A DNA stretch of 64,000 bases, from NCBI GenBank assembly GCA_963576735.1, contig OY755172.1, positions 5,208,001-5,272,000 of the forward strand, written 5' to 3'. Both the position numbers and the translations under genes were made by a program. Positions 48,809 to 59,936 of the stretch are shown in pieces; within the stretch, counting starts at the first letter, position 1, and every line of letters begins with the position of its first letter. Source of the DNA: Bedellia somnulentella (taxonomy: Eukaryota > Arthropoda > Insecta > Lepidoptera > Bedelliidae). The notes beneath the pieces are model-generated. The model ran no database searches, had not been told where the DNA came from, and worked only from the letters and a program-made list of their open reading frames with translations.

Positions 48809-49126
48809 CTACGTTATCTCATCCAAAAGTATTCTGCCGGCTTCCCCGACGAAAACACTCAATAAATCTTTGAAATGCTGAGGAGTCAGTCCATCGAGGC
48901 CGCCAGCAGAACCGTTTCTGAAAGAAGATATAGCAATGAGAACCTCTGCCGGAGTGGCTTCTGGTGGGCGAGCAGTATAATCGGGAGCATCAGGCGTCCT
49001 AGACATCTCTGATGAGAGTGGATGTTTTGCTCTCAAAGACTCCAATGTCTCTTGGTCATCAGGGGCCACAGCGTCGCTTGAAAAAAGCATTTGTGCAGCC
49101 CCTTTTATGTCCCCATCTCCTAATTT
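48809..49126 (-). pseudogene. R2-like LINE, pre-RT segment
   Basis: Includes 'PPEATPAEVLIAISSFRNGS', 'AGGLDGLTPQHFKDLL' (the 'GxDGL' motif before RT in many LINEs) and ends at a TAG; the next codons continue in the same frame ('LVNLCLSGKVSQTITDLLYG') into the RT. So this is one nonsense mutation, not a gene boundary. Confidence 0.8.
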
Positions 49127-49441
49127 AGTCTCTATTTTTTAAATATTATAATTAATATTTTTATTTGTAATTAATTTTGAATTTTGAAGTATAGGCTCTG
49201 GAATCGGATACACACATTTGCTCTTTATTTTGTGTGTCAGTGAAATATTCCTATCCTTTTCATTTCTATTTATGGCTAAAACTGCATATGAAAAACCTTA
49301 AAAACTTTGCCAACTTTCAAAATCATTATTTTCAACCACGGCCTTTACTGTCTGGGCTAAGGATTTGGCAACACAAGCTCTAGCTCCTCGAGGAATCCGT
49401 TTTATTATGGGGATGGACGATTTCCATAAAGATATTTTTTC
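49127..49441 (-). other. Decayed part of the R2-like LINE
   Basis: AT-rich, frames closed on both strands. Probably the region between the N-terminal zinc finger and the pre-RT segment, after decay or a further insertion. Confidence 0.4.
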
Positions 49442-49687
49442 TCAAAATAATGTATCTGACGAAACGGATACATTGATTGGGTTTGTGGATGACGAAGGTT
49501 GCGGAGAGGGTGAGTTCTTTGTTGTTAGACGATGGCATTTCGAAATGTGTATGTTTAGACCCCTCTTCCCCTTAAAAGACCGTGGTTGACTACAATGGGG
49601 ACATATTAATGTTGTTGAGTCGACACTGAAATTTTCCGTAGCCGTGATCTGCGAACTGGGCACATTATCGCAAGTTGGTATGACCAT
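49442..49687 (-). pseudogene. N-terminal zinc finger of the R2-like LINE
   Basis: 81 aa with 'LICPHCSQPRSFKGKRGLNI' and 'HISKCH': C-x2-C then H ... CH, a zinc finger like those at the N-terminus of R2-type elements, where it helps to recognise the target. A Ser/Pro-rich linker follows. The link to the RT is lost. Confidence 0.65.
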
Positions 49688-50181
49688 AAATATAAAATTA
49701 ATGTATCAAAACAATAAGCATTTTATAAAAATGAAAATAAACATAGTCTGATGGCGCATGACATTGCGTCACTATCTCATTAAACAAACACTTGACACTA
49801 CATGCTGCTTTCTGCACCAGGATTCTTCAACATCCAATCAGCTTTGATTTCCCTTTGTGGTTGTTATGGTAATGTTTTTTCTTCTTCCCGTTGCTTGGCA
49901 ACTGTCAGATACTTTGTTGCAATTTAAATGAAAATTTTTAAATTTATAATGTTGAAAAATATGATACAATCCTTTTACTTTTCCTGTTCGAAAATACTTG
50001 TATAACGCAATCAGATGGTTATTTTTACTTCCATCGGGTTGAATTTTCTCTCCTTGTAAATTAAATATTTTTAAAAATATTTAAAAACCCGCGCGATGGT
50101 AAATGTCAATTTCATATCATTTTCAACATAATGAATTACTCGGAACCGAAGTTTTAATATTTACAGTATTCTGTAAAATAA

Positions 50182-50562
50182 CATATAAACATAAACATAA
50201 CTTAAGCGTTCACGCTGTTTATCCCCGAAGGGGTTGGCAGAGGTACCAATACTTCTAAACTCACATGACAGCGCCATCTAGTGTCCAGAGAAGGTACCCA
50301 CGTTTTGCTTAGACAGTGTACTCACGTGATAGGGGGCAGGCCTATCGCCGTTTTGTACGAATACACTGTCACATGACTAAGTACAACTCAGCCATGTGGG
50401 TTTCCTCACGATGTTTTCTCTCACCGTTAACAACTATGATAAATTAACCACGCATATGACTTTAGAAAAGACAAATTGGTGTAGGCCCGACCCAGGACTG
50501 GAACTCACGCCCTTCTGTATTCGGGCGGGTGTTCTACCCACTGGACTATCATGTCGTTTTTT
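50182..50562 (-). mobile_element. SINE-B, complete, with 13-bp target duplication
   Basis: Flanked by TTCTGTAAAATAA (50,169-50,181 and 50,563-50,575). On the - strand the head has 'agtccagtgggtagaac' (A box) and 'gagttccagtcctgg' (B box). The tail at the left is (aacata)n. Inside the 5' part of the R2-like LINE. Confidence 0.9.
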
Positions 50563-50784
50563 TTCTGTAAAATAAATCTTTGTATATGAATGAAAGTCAA
50601 AAACACTTACGTTTTCGGATAGCATTCAAGAATACATTAGAAGTTTTCAGAGAAGTTTGGCGCAAAATGCGGACCGTTGAACAAGAAATCATGTTCAGTT
50701 TTAAACAAGCAAATAGTCAATAGTTACGTATTTTCGAGCAAACTTTTATCATGCTTACACTAACAACAAGGAAAAAAAATGAAA

Positions 50785-51056
50785 TTACATATAACATACT
50801 AGATGGCGCCAGTAGTTGCATCCTACAACACGTAATGATTTATTTTTTAGATTGTTATAAATACTTCATAGCGTTTTATTCCAAAATTTGCTATTAAACG
50901 GAAATACTGAACCGTTCATTAAAGCGCATTAAAAATGACCAAACTACACTGTTGCGCTTGCGCTGAATTTCACAATGCTTGAGCAGTGACTAAAGAAAGA
51001 AACCTCAGATATTTAAAAAACAACGCTACCCGTGCGAAGCTGGGACGATCCACTAG
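50785..51056 (+). mobile_element. Non-autonomous Helitron, copy 2, right part
   Basis: Resumes at 'ttacatataacatactagat' and is collinear with copy 1 up to 'cgtgcgaagctgggacg' and CTAG (51,053-51,056), followed by host T. With the left part and one duplication removed it totals 927 bp, against 957 bp for copy 1. Confidence 0.9.
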
Positions 51057-51199
51057 TATAACATAAAAAGGGTACGTTTTAAAAACATTTTCATTTTTTC
51101 ATAAAATATCTTTAATGATTTGATTTGTTCTTTCTACTCGTCAATAGATGTCACTATTAATCTATAATATAAAAGTACGAAAGATAGCAGTCGCGTTTT

Positions 51200-51408
51200 C
51201 CCGCCAACAGCCAGGTGAACACGCGGTTTGTTCATTTCATTTCAAATCAGATAGAAACTTATATCAAAATCACCTTTGAAGCGGCTGGACGCGGCAAGAA
51301 AAAGTTTCCTAACTTTTTTTGTGGTTCGCGTTGGTGAAGTCGAGACGCTTGGTCGCGTACACCATCAGTTACCTGGTTTTGTGCAGTTACAATTTGATTG
51401 AACCAGTG
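51200..51408 (+). promoter_or_regulatory. Possible promoter and non-coding first exon
   Basis: A GC-richer, repeat-free island ('gttttcccgccaacagccag', 'gaagcggctggacgcggc') with an arthropod-type initiator 'catcagtt' at 51,363 and a strong donor 'gtg|gtaagt' at 51,409. It could be the 5' exon of a + strand gene whose next exon lies beyond this window. No coding evidence. Confidence 0.3.
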
Positions 51409-52149
51409 GTAAGTTTTAAAAAAATACTTTTTAATAGTTTAAATACATTTTATTGGGACTTCCAAACTTTCAATAAGCTACGAGACTAAACCCTAAATTA
51501 AGTACTACTTATTATTCAAGTTTAAGTTCGAAATTAAAATGAAGACGTATTTCCATGAAAAAAACTCTTAATATTTTGTTATCATGAATAACTAGATAAA
51601 TAGATTCAACTAATTTTGAATTAGATTTTTGTGTGATTTGATTATAATCCCATACATATATTTTTATGTAATTATAATCTCATATACTTATCACCTGTGC
51701 TTATCACAATACTTATTATAAAAATGGTCCACTATTCTAGTGAACCGAAAACTCAATCTTTAATGCTATTTATCAATAATCAGCAATAATTTATTTGAAA
51801 TATTTGTAAGTTTATACCAACTTACTAAATTATTAAGACTTTACTTATGTTTATTAATGTAACAAACGGCTTACGGCAAGTCATAAACAAAAAAATATTT
51901 GAATGGCTGTTATAGTTATAATTTACATATTAAATTTACGCTCAAATTTATACCAATAGAAGGTACGAGTAACACTGTCTTAATTTTTATATTTAAGTAC
52001 TCAATATTATATTTTTTGGATATTATATTTAAATTACTAACGAATATATTACTATTTAATTATTTAATAGAATAGCATTATCTTATAACCTAATTATGAC
52101 GAAAGTAAATAAAGTCTCCCTTTTGTTTTGTCTTCTCCAGACAAAAGCA
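51409..52149. other. Non-coding AT-rich stretch
   Basis: No repeat or gene recognised; if the exon above is real this is its first intron. Confidence 0.4.
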
Positions 52150-52500
52150 GCTAAATTATTAATAGCTATTAGAGAAGGCAGAGAGTATCAATCGCCACTT
52201 AGTATCATTTTCTCTGTAGCCTATTTCAGTATTTTTTCCGTAAAAATCTTCCTCAACCATAGGAATCGCTGAAGAATATTATTATTCATATTAACCTCAA
52301 GTAGCCATGGCTTCAGAGTTGAAATTCTTCAGCATTTTATTAAAGTTGGAGTGAGTGTGGTGGTGAAAAGTGGAATAAGATTGTAACATAAATGTTGTTT
52401 GTGATGGCTCTCCAAAATCGGTTTAAAAGTCACAATACCTTAAATCGCCTCTTAGGATCACTCACGGAAACTAGTGCTATTCTAAGGCGACCCTACAAAT
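52150..52500 (-). repeat. Degenerate RTE-like LINE end and family A copy
   Basis: 52,155-52,215 resembles the LINE 3' end ('aggcagagagtatcaatcgc'); 52,305-52,495 is a worn family A copy ('gtgatggctctccaaaat', 'tcgcctcttaggatcactc'). Confidence 0.55.
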
Positions 52501-52923
52501 CAAAATTGAATTCCATAATTATTTCTCTTTTATTTAATATTAGTTGACCCCCACAACTTCATCTGCGTGACATAAGTCCGAACTGAGGAAAAATATATAT
52601 AAATCTTTAAACACTACTTTAACTCCTTTAAAGAATTAACGCCTACTAAAAAAGTATTTTATAAATGCTTATTTATATCATAAAAGGAACCTCTATAATA
52701 AATTTTGTTTTCAGTACAGGTAAGGAGAAAATTTTGATACAAAATTAATCTCCCATTTTACCTCTCTAGGGGAAAATTTTGTTTCTCTTCCCTACACAAA
52801 TCATTAGAAATGTTATCGAACACTTATAGAACCATTTTCAAACTTCTAAGTCTTAAATTTAAAAAAGGTACATAGACAATTTACACCACTATTTCATCTC
52901 ATTAGGGTTGCAGTTTGTAAAAT

Positions 52924-53337
52924 TACACACATACATACATATTCTCACGCCGTTAGTTCCCATTGGGGTAGGCAGAGACTATCGATCGCCACTTTGTACG
53001 ATCCTGGCAAATCAAACATGCTCTTTTATTCTTCATACTTCGGACGCCTGCCTTTTTGAGCACATTTTCTATTTGATCCAAATGTGTCCTCCGAGGTCGT
53101 CCTCTACTAACATTACCTTCCACATTGGCTCTATATATCTGTTTCACCAATTTACTGTCATCCATCCTCTCTATATGCCCAAACCATCTCAACATCCCTT
53201 TTTCTGTCTTTCTTACAATATCATCTTTTACACCACACCTTTCACGAATCACATCATTCCTCACACGATCACATAACCTTACATCACAAACTTTTTCTTC
53301 TTTTTGTAAAATTCCCTGCTTATAGCTCACTTACATA
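52924..53337 (-). repeat. RTE-like LINE, longest C-terminal fragment
   Basis: On the - strand ~125 codons are open: 'MLRWFGHIERMDDSKLVKQI', 'RANVEGNVSRGRPRRTHLDQ', 'ENVLKKAGVRSMKNKRACL', 'CQDRTKWRSIVSAYPNGN'. It is the conserved C-terminus of RTE-type LINEs after the RT, with a ~12-codon deletion. 5'-truncated. The tail is (tatg)n at 52,924. Confidence 0.9.
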
Positions 53338-53344
53338 CTAAAAG

Positions 53345-53817
53345 ACACCCTCGGATATAATTTCAAGTTTCTAGGTTTAGTAGCTTCGGCTGTGCGTTGA
53401 ATCTAAGTCAGTCAGTCAGTTTTGCCTTTTATATATAAAGATACATATGTAGATTATGTAAAAGGTATGAATCTAATATTCGGGAAAATCAATATAAAAA
53501 CGTATAATTTATCTAAATGAAAAATATGAGGTGCAAATATGACTGAAGGTTAAATCTGAGCAAATATTATGTTACCACCAATCCGACACGTAATTTACAT
53601 TGTGACAAAATTGGTTGTGCACTTACAGTTTATGACATATTCGTTTCCGTATCAGTGCTAAATACTTAAATGTGTTAGATATATTATGGAAATGTTATGT
53701 TAGCAAGAACAGAGAAATAAGCTAAAACAAATTATATCCATATCGTATTTTTATAACGTACGGTTTCTTAGGTAGGAAAAATAACACTACCCTTGCAGAG
53801 CTGGTGCGGTACGCTAG
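53345..53817 (+). mobile_element. Helitron-like remnant
   Basis: 'tagtagcttcggctgtgcg', a (gtca)n run at 53,408, and an end 'gagctggtgcggtacgCTAG' before A. Related to but not the same as the Helitrons above. Confidence 0.5.
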
Positions 53818-54057
53818 ATAATTATAATTAAATAAATTGAGTTTTAGTCTTGCATTCATTAATCATAGTTTAAGCTCACGGCTTGATTTCCAGGACAGGG
53901 TTAATCACATATTGTAAATATGCGAATTCGACTACTCTTTTTCATATCTAACTGTATTTAAGGTAATTAAACCCATTTAATTAAGGCCATTAAGGTCCAT
54001 ATATAATTATAAAAGCTGTGATGATAATTTCAAATACAAGTAAGATAATGTCGGTTA
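53818..54057. other. Non-coding AT-rich stretch
   Basis: Nothing recognisable. Confidence 0.4.
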
Positions 54058-54260
54058 CATACCTAGATACACTCATGGCTATCAAATCCCAAAAAGGTGT
54101 AACAAGAGCTTCTATCAAGAACATTTCTCAGGCACTCTTGAAATATATCGGGGAGAGGACAGTAGAAAAAAGCATTGCTGATGATGGATCTTCAGCCACG
54201 TCATCTAGCAGCCACAAAAATCACCCCATAGTCGCATCGTTCAAAAACCGAGTTACAAGT
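54058..54260 (-). repeat. Family A repeat, degenerate
   Basis: 'acactcatggctatcaaatc', 'atttctcaggcactcttg' and 'gatgatggatcttcagcca' follow the family A order. The 85-aa ORF across it is a chance frame. Confidence 0.6.
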
Positions 54261-55185
54261 ACCTATGTAGAGTGATTTAACAAAATTACTAGTATTACTT
54301 TAAAAAATCGATACTTCCGCTGGAATGGCTGTCATAAAATCGTCACACATGCAAAGCACTAATGTATACAATTATTTTCATTGTTAGCACTCAAACTATA
54401 GTTTATCGATTATTGTAGACGGCTAATTCTTCAGCCCATCCGGCCTAGCGTGACTATTTTAATAATCTGAAAGGGTACTAAATGATACTTGGTACGAAAG
54501 CTTACGACAATAAAATACGAAGACAAAATGTAAATAATGAAGACCTCAGACTAATTGTGCGGTAAGCCGATAAGAAGCATTTCAAAATTGCACCTTGCCC
54601 ATAATTGATACAACACACACGATGTGGCACAAATGGGTATAGTGAACCCTAGATTGACAATCAGATATGTCAAATATGTTCTGGCTGCCCTCCATATTTC
54701 ATCTGAAATCTTTCAATTTTCATCATATTCTCCTATTAATTTAAAGTATTGTAACTTTCTGTATTGCCCTTTGGGTGATCTGAGCAATTTTTTTAGCATC
54801 TCTCTGCCTTAATTCATAAAAGGCGATATACTGGTCAAAGGACTTTTTCATTCCTTTGTGTTTAGCTACTGCACTATTTCGGACGAAAATATGTAACTAT
54901 CCAAACTGGCAAGCCCAAAGAATTTCGGCCTTACTTAGAAAGGGCATGCTTGCAAGCTGCCGGCCACTTATCGAACGCCCAACCCAGAAGATGGCCCAAT
55001 TATTTGGTAAAAGTCACAGGATGCTATAGAATGCAAGCAGTGCAAGACCGGGGTTAGACAGGGACAGAGGATATCTTTAGAGGAGGCCATGATGAAAAAC
55101 GAAAAATACTGCTGTTCAGTTGAATTGATCAATTTAAACTTTTACTACTCGTATTAATTTACAAATGAGTTTTTGAAAGAAATAT
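54261..55185. other. Unassigned stretch
   Basis: No gene. At 54,890-55,090 '...gaatttcggccttacttaga' and 'ggaggccatgatgaaaaac' look like a decayed fragment of some repeat, unidentified. Confidence 0.35.
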
Positions 55186-55189
55186 TATA

Positions 55190-55556
55190 AACATAAACAT
55201 AACATAAACGTTCACGCCGAATATCCCCGAAGGGGTTGGCAGAGGTACTAATACTTCTGAACATCACGTGACTTTGTCACCTGGTGTTCAGAGTACCCAC
55301 GTTTTGCATGGACAGTGTACTCACGTGATAGGGGGCAGGCCTATCGCCGTTTTGTACGAATACACTGTCACATGACTAAGTACAACTCAGCCATGTGGGT
55401 TTCCTCACGATGTTTTCCCTCACCGTTAACAACCATGATAAATTAACCACACTTATGTCTTTAGAAAAGACAAATTCGTGTAGGCCCGACCCAGGATTTG
55501 AACACTAGTCGTTTGCACGATAACCGAGTGTTCTACCCACTGGGCTATCACGGTTG
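55190..55556 (-). mobile_element. SINE-B, near consensus
   Basis: Tail (aacata)n at 55,190; body; head on the - strand 'tagcccagtgggtagaac' (A box) and 'tagtgttcaaatcctggg' (B box). Confidence 0.88.
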
Positions 55557-55795
55557 CTATTATAAATAGTTAATATACCGTCTGTAATAATAATGTAAGT
55601 GCCACGCGTGTTTACGAATGACACATTAGTATTAATGTGTCTATAATACCATCTAATTTAGTTTTAATGGCTTCTACTCATCATTATCACATCTTGCATT
55701 AGACTGTCACTTTTTGACAGAAACATTTTACTTATGGCTTTATAGACCTGAAGTTATTTTAAGTCTAGCAAGTAAACGTATAGTGTTGAAACTAA

Positions 55796-56210
55796 GGCTT
55801 CGTCCCCAGTAGGCAAACTGTTAGCCGCCGACTAAGTTAGCGGCGTATCGGTTTAGTACGCCCTTCCATATATTTCAAATGGAGTGTTCACAGTTTGCTA
55901 GTTTTGCACTCACTGTACGCAGTTTGCAGCGTTACGCGCGCCGACTACCTTAGTGAGCGGCCGACTCCCACCAAAACCGGTTCCAGTCGGCGGCGGCGAT
56001 TGGTTGTTCGCCGAGCGTAGTGACTCCGTTTGCTGCAAACTGATTACAACAAAAGTAAAGTGATAATTCAGTCGGTCGGCTAAACTCTTACAGTTTGCTT
56101 GCGACGCACGAAAATTGATTTGAGTCTGCAGCTAACTCAAATTTCAGTTCGCTGCAAATTTGCGGCTCACTCTGTCGGCGGCTAACAGTTTGCCTACTGG
56201 GGACGCAGCC
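55796..56210. mobile_element. MITE with TAA duplication (PIF/Harbinger-like), GC-rich
   Basis: 415 bp. Ends 'GGCTTCGTCCCCAGTAGGCA' and complement of 'tgcctactggggacgcagcc' (~37 bp). TAA lies on both sides (55,793-55,795; 56,211-56,213). The inside repeats 'gtttgc' and 'cggcg' words many times in both orientations. Confidence 0.85.
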
Positions 56211-56213
56211 TAA

Positions 56214-56980
56214 GACTTACTAAACTTCTCACGCAACATGTGAAATAACCGAATAATATGTGTAGTCCCCAATCAGCAAGCAAAAACTGCTTTGTAAAAC
56301 TTTGTGAAACGACAACGGTTGTTATCCTAGAAAACGAGCACCGTCTGTTAAAATTAAGCCTTCACAGGTCACAAAAGAAATAAGTTAGGCCTTGTGGTCA
56401 CAAAACTTAACATTGATTTCTGTCAATCATATCCCACTCAAGATAAATGTGGACCCTATTCAACTTTAAAAGTCGACTTCAAAAGTTATCATATATTTTC
56501 GGAGTAATGTTACTTCGAACAAACGATATTCGTAGAAACAAGGTTCCGAAGTAAATTTTTGATAAAAACAAGTTATCACTATGACATCTTCGGTATAAAG
56601 TTATTGATGTATAAAGTTTGAATAAAAGTTTAGAGGACAGGTAGGAAGACCCAAGAAAACTGTATCAGAGTTTATGAATCAAACATATTTTTCTCCAATT
56701 TCCCAGCATTAAAAATATAAAATGTTTAATGATGCGTTAGTATAAATGCATACCTTAAAGTAATGAAACTAGTTAACTAACAATTATGAAATTCTGCTCG
56801 TAGTTACAACCAACAAGGAAAGTGTTATGTCACTGTGTTCATTTCAGCGAGGCATGACTGTAACGAATTGAAACCATTGATCTTGCTCCTCATCTAAAAA
56901 CAATCACGAGTTTTCCACACGGTCCTACATTGTTTGGTTGGACTTGACTTGAAATATTCTATTCCCTTGTCAGTTGCAAT
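56214..56980. other. Non-coding stretch
   Basis: No gene, no repeat recognised. Confidence 0.4.
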
Positions 56981-56984
56981 ATAC

Positions 56985-57185
56985 ATACTTACATACATAC
57001 CTATACTCACGGCTATAAACCCCTAGAAAGCGTTGCCAGAGCTAGGGAAATAGAAATTCCTCAGCCACTTTTGGGAGTTGCGTGGGGAAAAGATGGTGAA
57101 ATATAGGTTGTTGGTGATGTTTCTCCAACCGCATCGCCCAAAAATCCCTTAAAGGCCACAATACCGATATTCGCCTTTCCTAAGT
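56985..57185 (-). repeat. Family A repeat, 5'-truncated
   Basis: 'catacctatactcacggcta' to 'aggccacaataccgatattc'. Confidence 0.85.
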
Positions 57186-57838
57186 GCCCCCCTATACATA
57201 TCTGCGGCCAGAGATACGATAAAACAATTACAAAGATAAATTACATTCAAATAAAGGCGTGGGAGCTCTGACGACACGGGTCAGAATAAATCTAACCTTT
57301 TGCTAAGGTGTGACGTGACATGAACTTTCTACGCTACTCTTTGTTATCATTTTTATGGAAAAAATATAATTCTTTTGTATTCTGTTAATCTTAAAAACGA
57401 TAGAGTTTACATGCTTATTGTAATCAGTGTCCAAAAGTATTGCTAGTTAAGTCCACATCTACCTACATGCCCTGCCCACCAAAAATATATTCTTATATAA
57501 AAGAAAACGACTGAGAAAAATCCATTTTTTTTATGGCTAATACAATGTCAAGTTTATAATACCCTAGACACAATATGTCTATCAAGGCGGAGTGAAATGT
57601 GTGTTTACTAGCCACTTTTATCTTGATTTTTGACACAAATATCATTATCATTTGGTCGACCTTCACGGCCGTGGTTCGTCGTAAGTGACATGTAGATAAT
57701 CACCATATACATTTCTGTCAGCGTTTTTAAAATTACTCTGTCTGAGTTTGAAGAAGTGTTTACAAATACATCACTGTAATATTACTCCATCTCAACTTCA
57801 AGAACTGTTTACAGTGTAAAATATCGTGTAATATTAAC
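57186..57838. other. Non-coding stretch
   Basis: Nothing recognisable. Confidence 0.4.
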
Positions 57839-57839
57839 T

Positions 57840-58145
57840 TAAACTCAAACGTTCACGTTGTATATCCTCGAAGAGTGGGCAGAGGTACTAATACTTCGGA
57901 ACATCACGTGACATAATCGTAATATACCCACGTTTAGCTAAGATAGTTTAGTAACATATGAGGCAGGCCTATCGCAGTTTGTACGTTCCTTTCAGTCTTC
58001 CTTCAAATCTTAAAACTATATTGTTTAGTTTGTTTATTCAGTTTGTTAAAACGAAGGGAAAAACACTGTGCAAACAACCACATGGCTGGTTATACTTAGA
58101 CATGTGAAAACGTATTCGTACGATGCGGCTATAGCCCTCCAACCT
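57840..58145 (-). repeat. SINE-B, degenerate
   Basis: 'aacgttcacgttgtatatcc' and 'aggcaggcctatcgcag' are kept; the rest is rearranged. Confidence 0.6.
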
Positions 58146-59445
58146 ATCAATTTATAACTCTGACTCTAAACACCAGATGATAAAAAGAAGATGATAGAAT
58201 TATTATTAGAATATTCGCTAGATTTAAACGGGGCGATCGATAGAACTAGATTTTAACGACGATCTTCATACTAACCAATAGTTTTGTAGAAATTTCAGGA
58301 TAGAAAGGCTTTAGAATTTCACATTCTGTATAACAAGCAACATTAAATTTATGAATAAGAAAGAAAATAACAATAACTCAGACAAAGACATAACTGAGTC
58401 GTACAGAACTCAGTAACTAGTAAGCAGCCTCGATTTTGAATTTTTGTAGTATGGTTTATTGAAAACAGAATTACTTTTTAGAAATGTTGGTTTCAATGCA
58501 ATGCTACCAGTGTGAAGCCGAACCAGGCCAGTAGTTATATATAATACTCGTAAATTCTTTGCCTTCGTATATTAGCCTTCCTTGATTACTTACACGGAAA
58601 GTATTTCCCCAACAGTCTAGTAGTTTCGGAGATCGGTGACGTTTCACCTTTATAATACTAGTGGTCCGCCCCGGTTTTACACGTGTTGGCTAATATGAAT
58701 ACTACTCACTCACTTTTATTTAAATTTTAAAGCGAGATTCATATATCATATTTTTAAGGTTTTAACTGACTATTGATAAAAGTGTTTTTCGTTTCTTTTC
58801 GGAACGTATTAATTACAAACAAACAAACACAAAAACAAATTCTTCCTCTTTACTACTCTGACTCTACTCTGACTCTACTCTGACTTTGTAAAAACATTAT
58901 AAAGAAACAAAACCCCAGCATAAATGTATAACGATATGGAAATAAAGCTTTGCATACTCATTTTCTTTAATACTTCGCTTGAAATGTTAGTTAATTATGC
59001 ATATAAACTGCTTAAACCGTAGGCCTCTTATCATTCCTAGCCATCGAGGGTGTCGGTGGTAATGCAGTGGTGCTATAAAGTCCGCAACCACACCAACGGA
59101 AACCGGAAGTCCGGCCGTTCGATATACTACTCAATAAAGCCTGACCTCGAGGTTATTTATAATTTCAGCGAAACAAAACTGAAGTAAAACATCAAAAGCT
59201 TTCTGAAACGTACTCGTATAATAGTTACGAATTACATTTAGCATACAACGATTATAAACTACTGTGTTGAGGTCGTAATTATCGTCAGTAAATTTAATTG
59301 TGTAACAATGTATAGCATCTGGCAGCTTAGAGATCATTACTGCAAAACATCACATCGCTGGAATTATATATTTGTTCACAGCATCCATTTATTAACAAAG
59401 CAATAATACTTTTTTTATTACTATTATTTAAAACGCTTTAGAATC
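58146..59445. other. Mostly unassigned; Helitron end at 58,660-58,680
   Basis: 'ctagtggtccgccccggtt' reads on the - strand as a Helitron-type end (...ccggggcggaccaCTAG). A short (actctgactct) repeat is at 58,853-58,885. No gene. Confidence 0.4.
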
Positions 59446-59936
59446 TTTTCCCCACTTAACTTCCAAAAGTGGCTGAAGAATTTTCTGATTCTGAAGCTCT
59501 GGCTACCCCTTTTAGGGATTTACATACATTAACATAACATAACATAAACGTTCACGCCGTTTATCCCCGAAGGGGTTGGCAGAGGTACCAATACTCCTGA
59601 ACTCACATGGCAAGCGCCATCTAGTTTCCAGAGAAGGTACCCACGTTTTGCTAAGACAGTGTACTCACGTGATAGGGGGCAGGCCTATCGCCGTTTTGTA
59701 CGAATACACTGTCACATGACTAAGTACAACTCAGCCATGTGGGTTTCCTCACGATGTTTTCCCTCACCGTTAGCAACCATGATAAATTAAACACACATAT
59801 GACTTTAGAAAAGACAAATTGGTGTAGGCCCGTCCCAGGATTGGAACTCACGCCCTTCTGTTTTCCGGGCGGGTGTTCTATCCACTGGACTATCATGTCA
59901 TAGGGATTTATAGTCGTGAGTATATGTATGTATGTT
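59446..59936 (+). repeat. Family A repeat interrupted by SINE-B
   Basis: Left part 59,446-59,522 ('cttttccccacttaacttcc' to 'tttagggattta'); right part 59,901-59,936 ('tagggatttatagtcgtgag' to the TATG tail). The 10-bp TAGGGATTTA is doubled by the SINE insertion. Confidence 0.9.
59523..59900 (-). mobile_element. SINE-B, complete, with 10-bp target duplication
   Basis: Flanked by TAGGGATTTA (59,513-59,522 and 59,901-59,910). Tail (aacat)n at the left; tRNA-like head at the right. Very like the copy at 50,182-50,562 (shares 'catctagtttccagagaagg'-type text), so both belong to one subfamily. Confidence 0.92.

Larger units (their letters stand above)
42803..50784 (-). mobile_element. R2-like LINE (restriction-like endonuclease type), dead, with nested insertions
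   Basis: A ~8 kb insertion flanked by the 13-bp duplication TTACATATAACAT (42,790-42,802 and 50,785-50,797). On the - strand from right to left: possible 5' region with a SINE-B (50,182-50,562), zinc-finger segment (49,442-49,687), pre-RT segment (48,809-49,126), RT (47,378-48,806), [+ strand LINE 43,501-47,377], and the endonuclease C-terminus (42,877-43,500). Lesions: TAG at 48,809-48,811, TAA at 42,964-42,966, a frame break near 49,130 and the LINE insertion. The domain order (N-terminal zinc finger, RT, C-terminal nuclease) is that of the R2 superfamily. The target here is a Helitron, not rDNA. Confidence 0.85.

Noticed and set aside
54018..54275. 85-aa + strand ORF with a protein-like start
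   Set aside because: The sequence follows the family A order on the opposite strand, so it is a chance frame in a decayed repeat.
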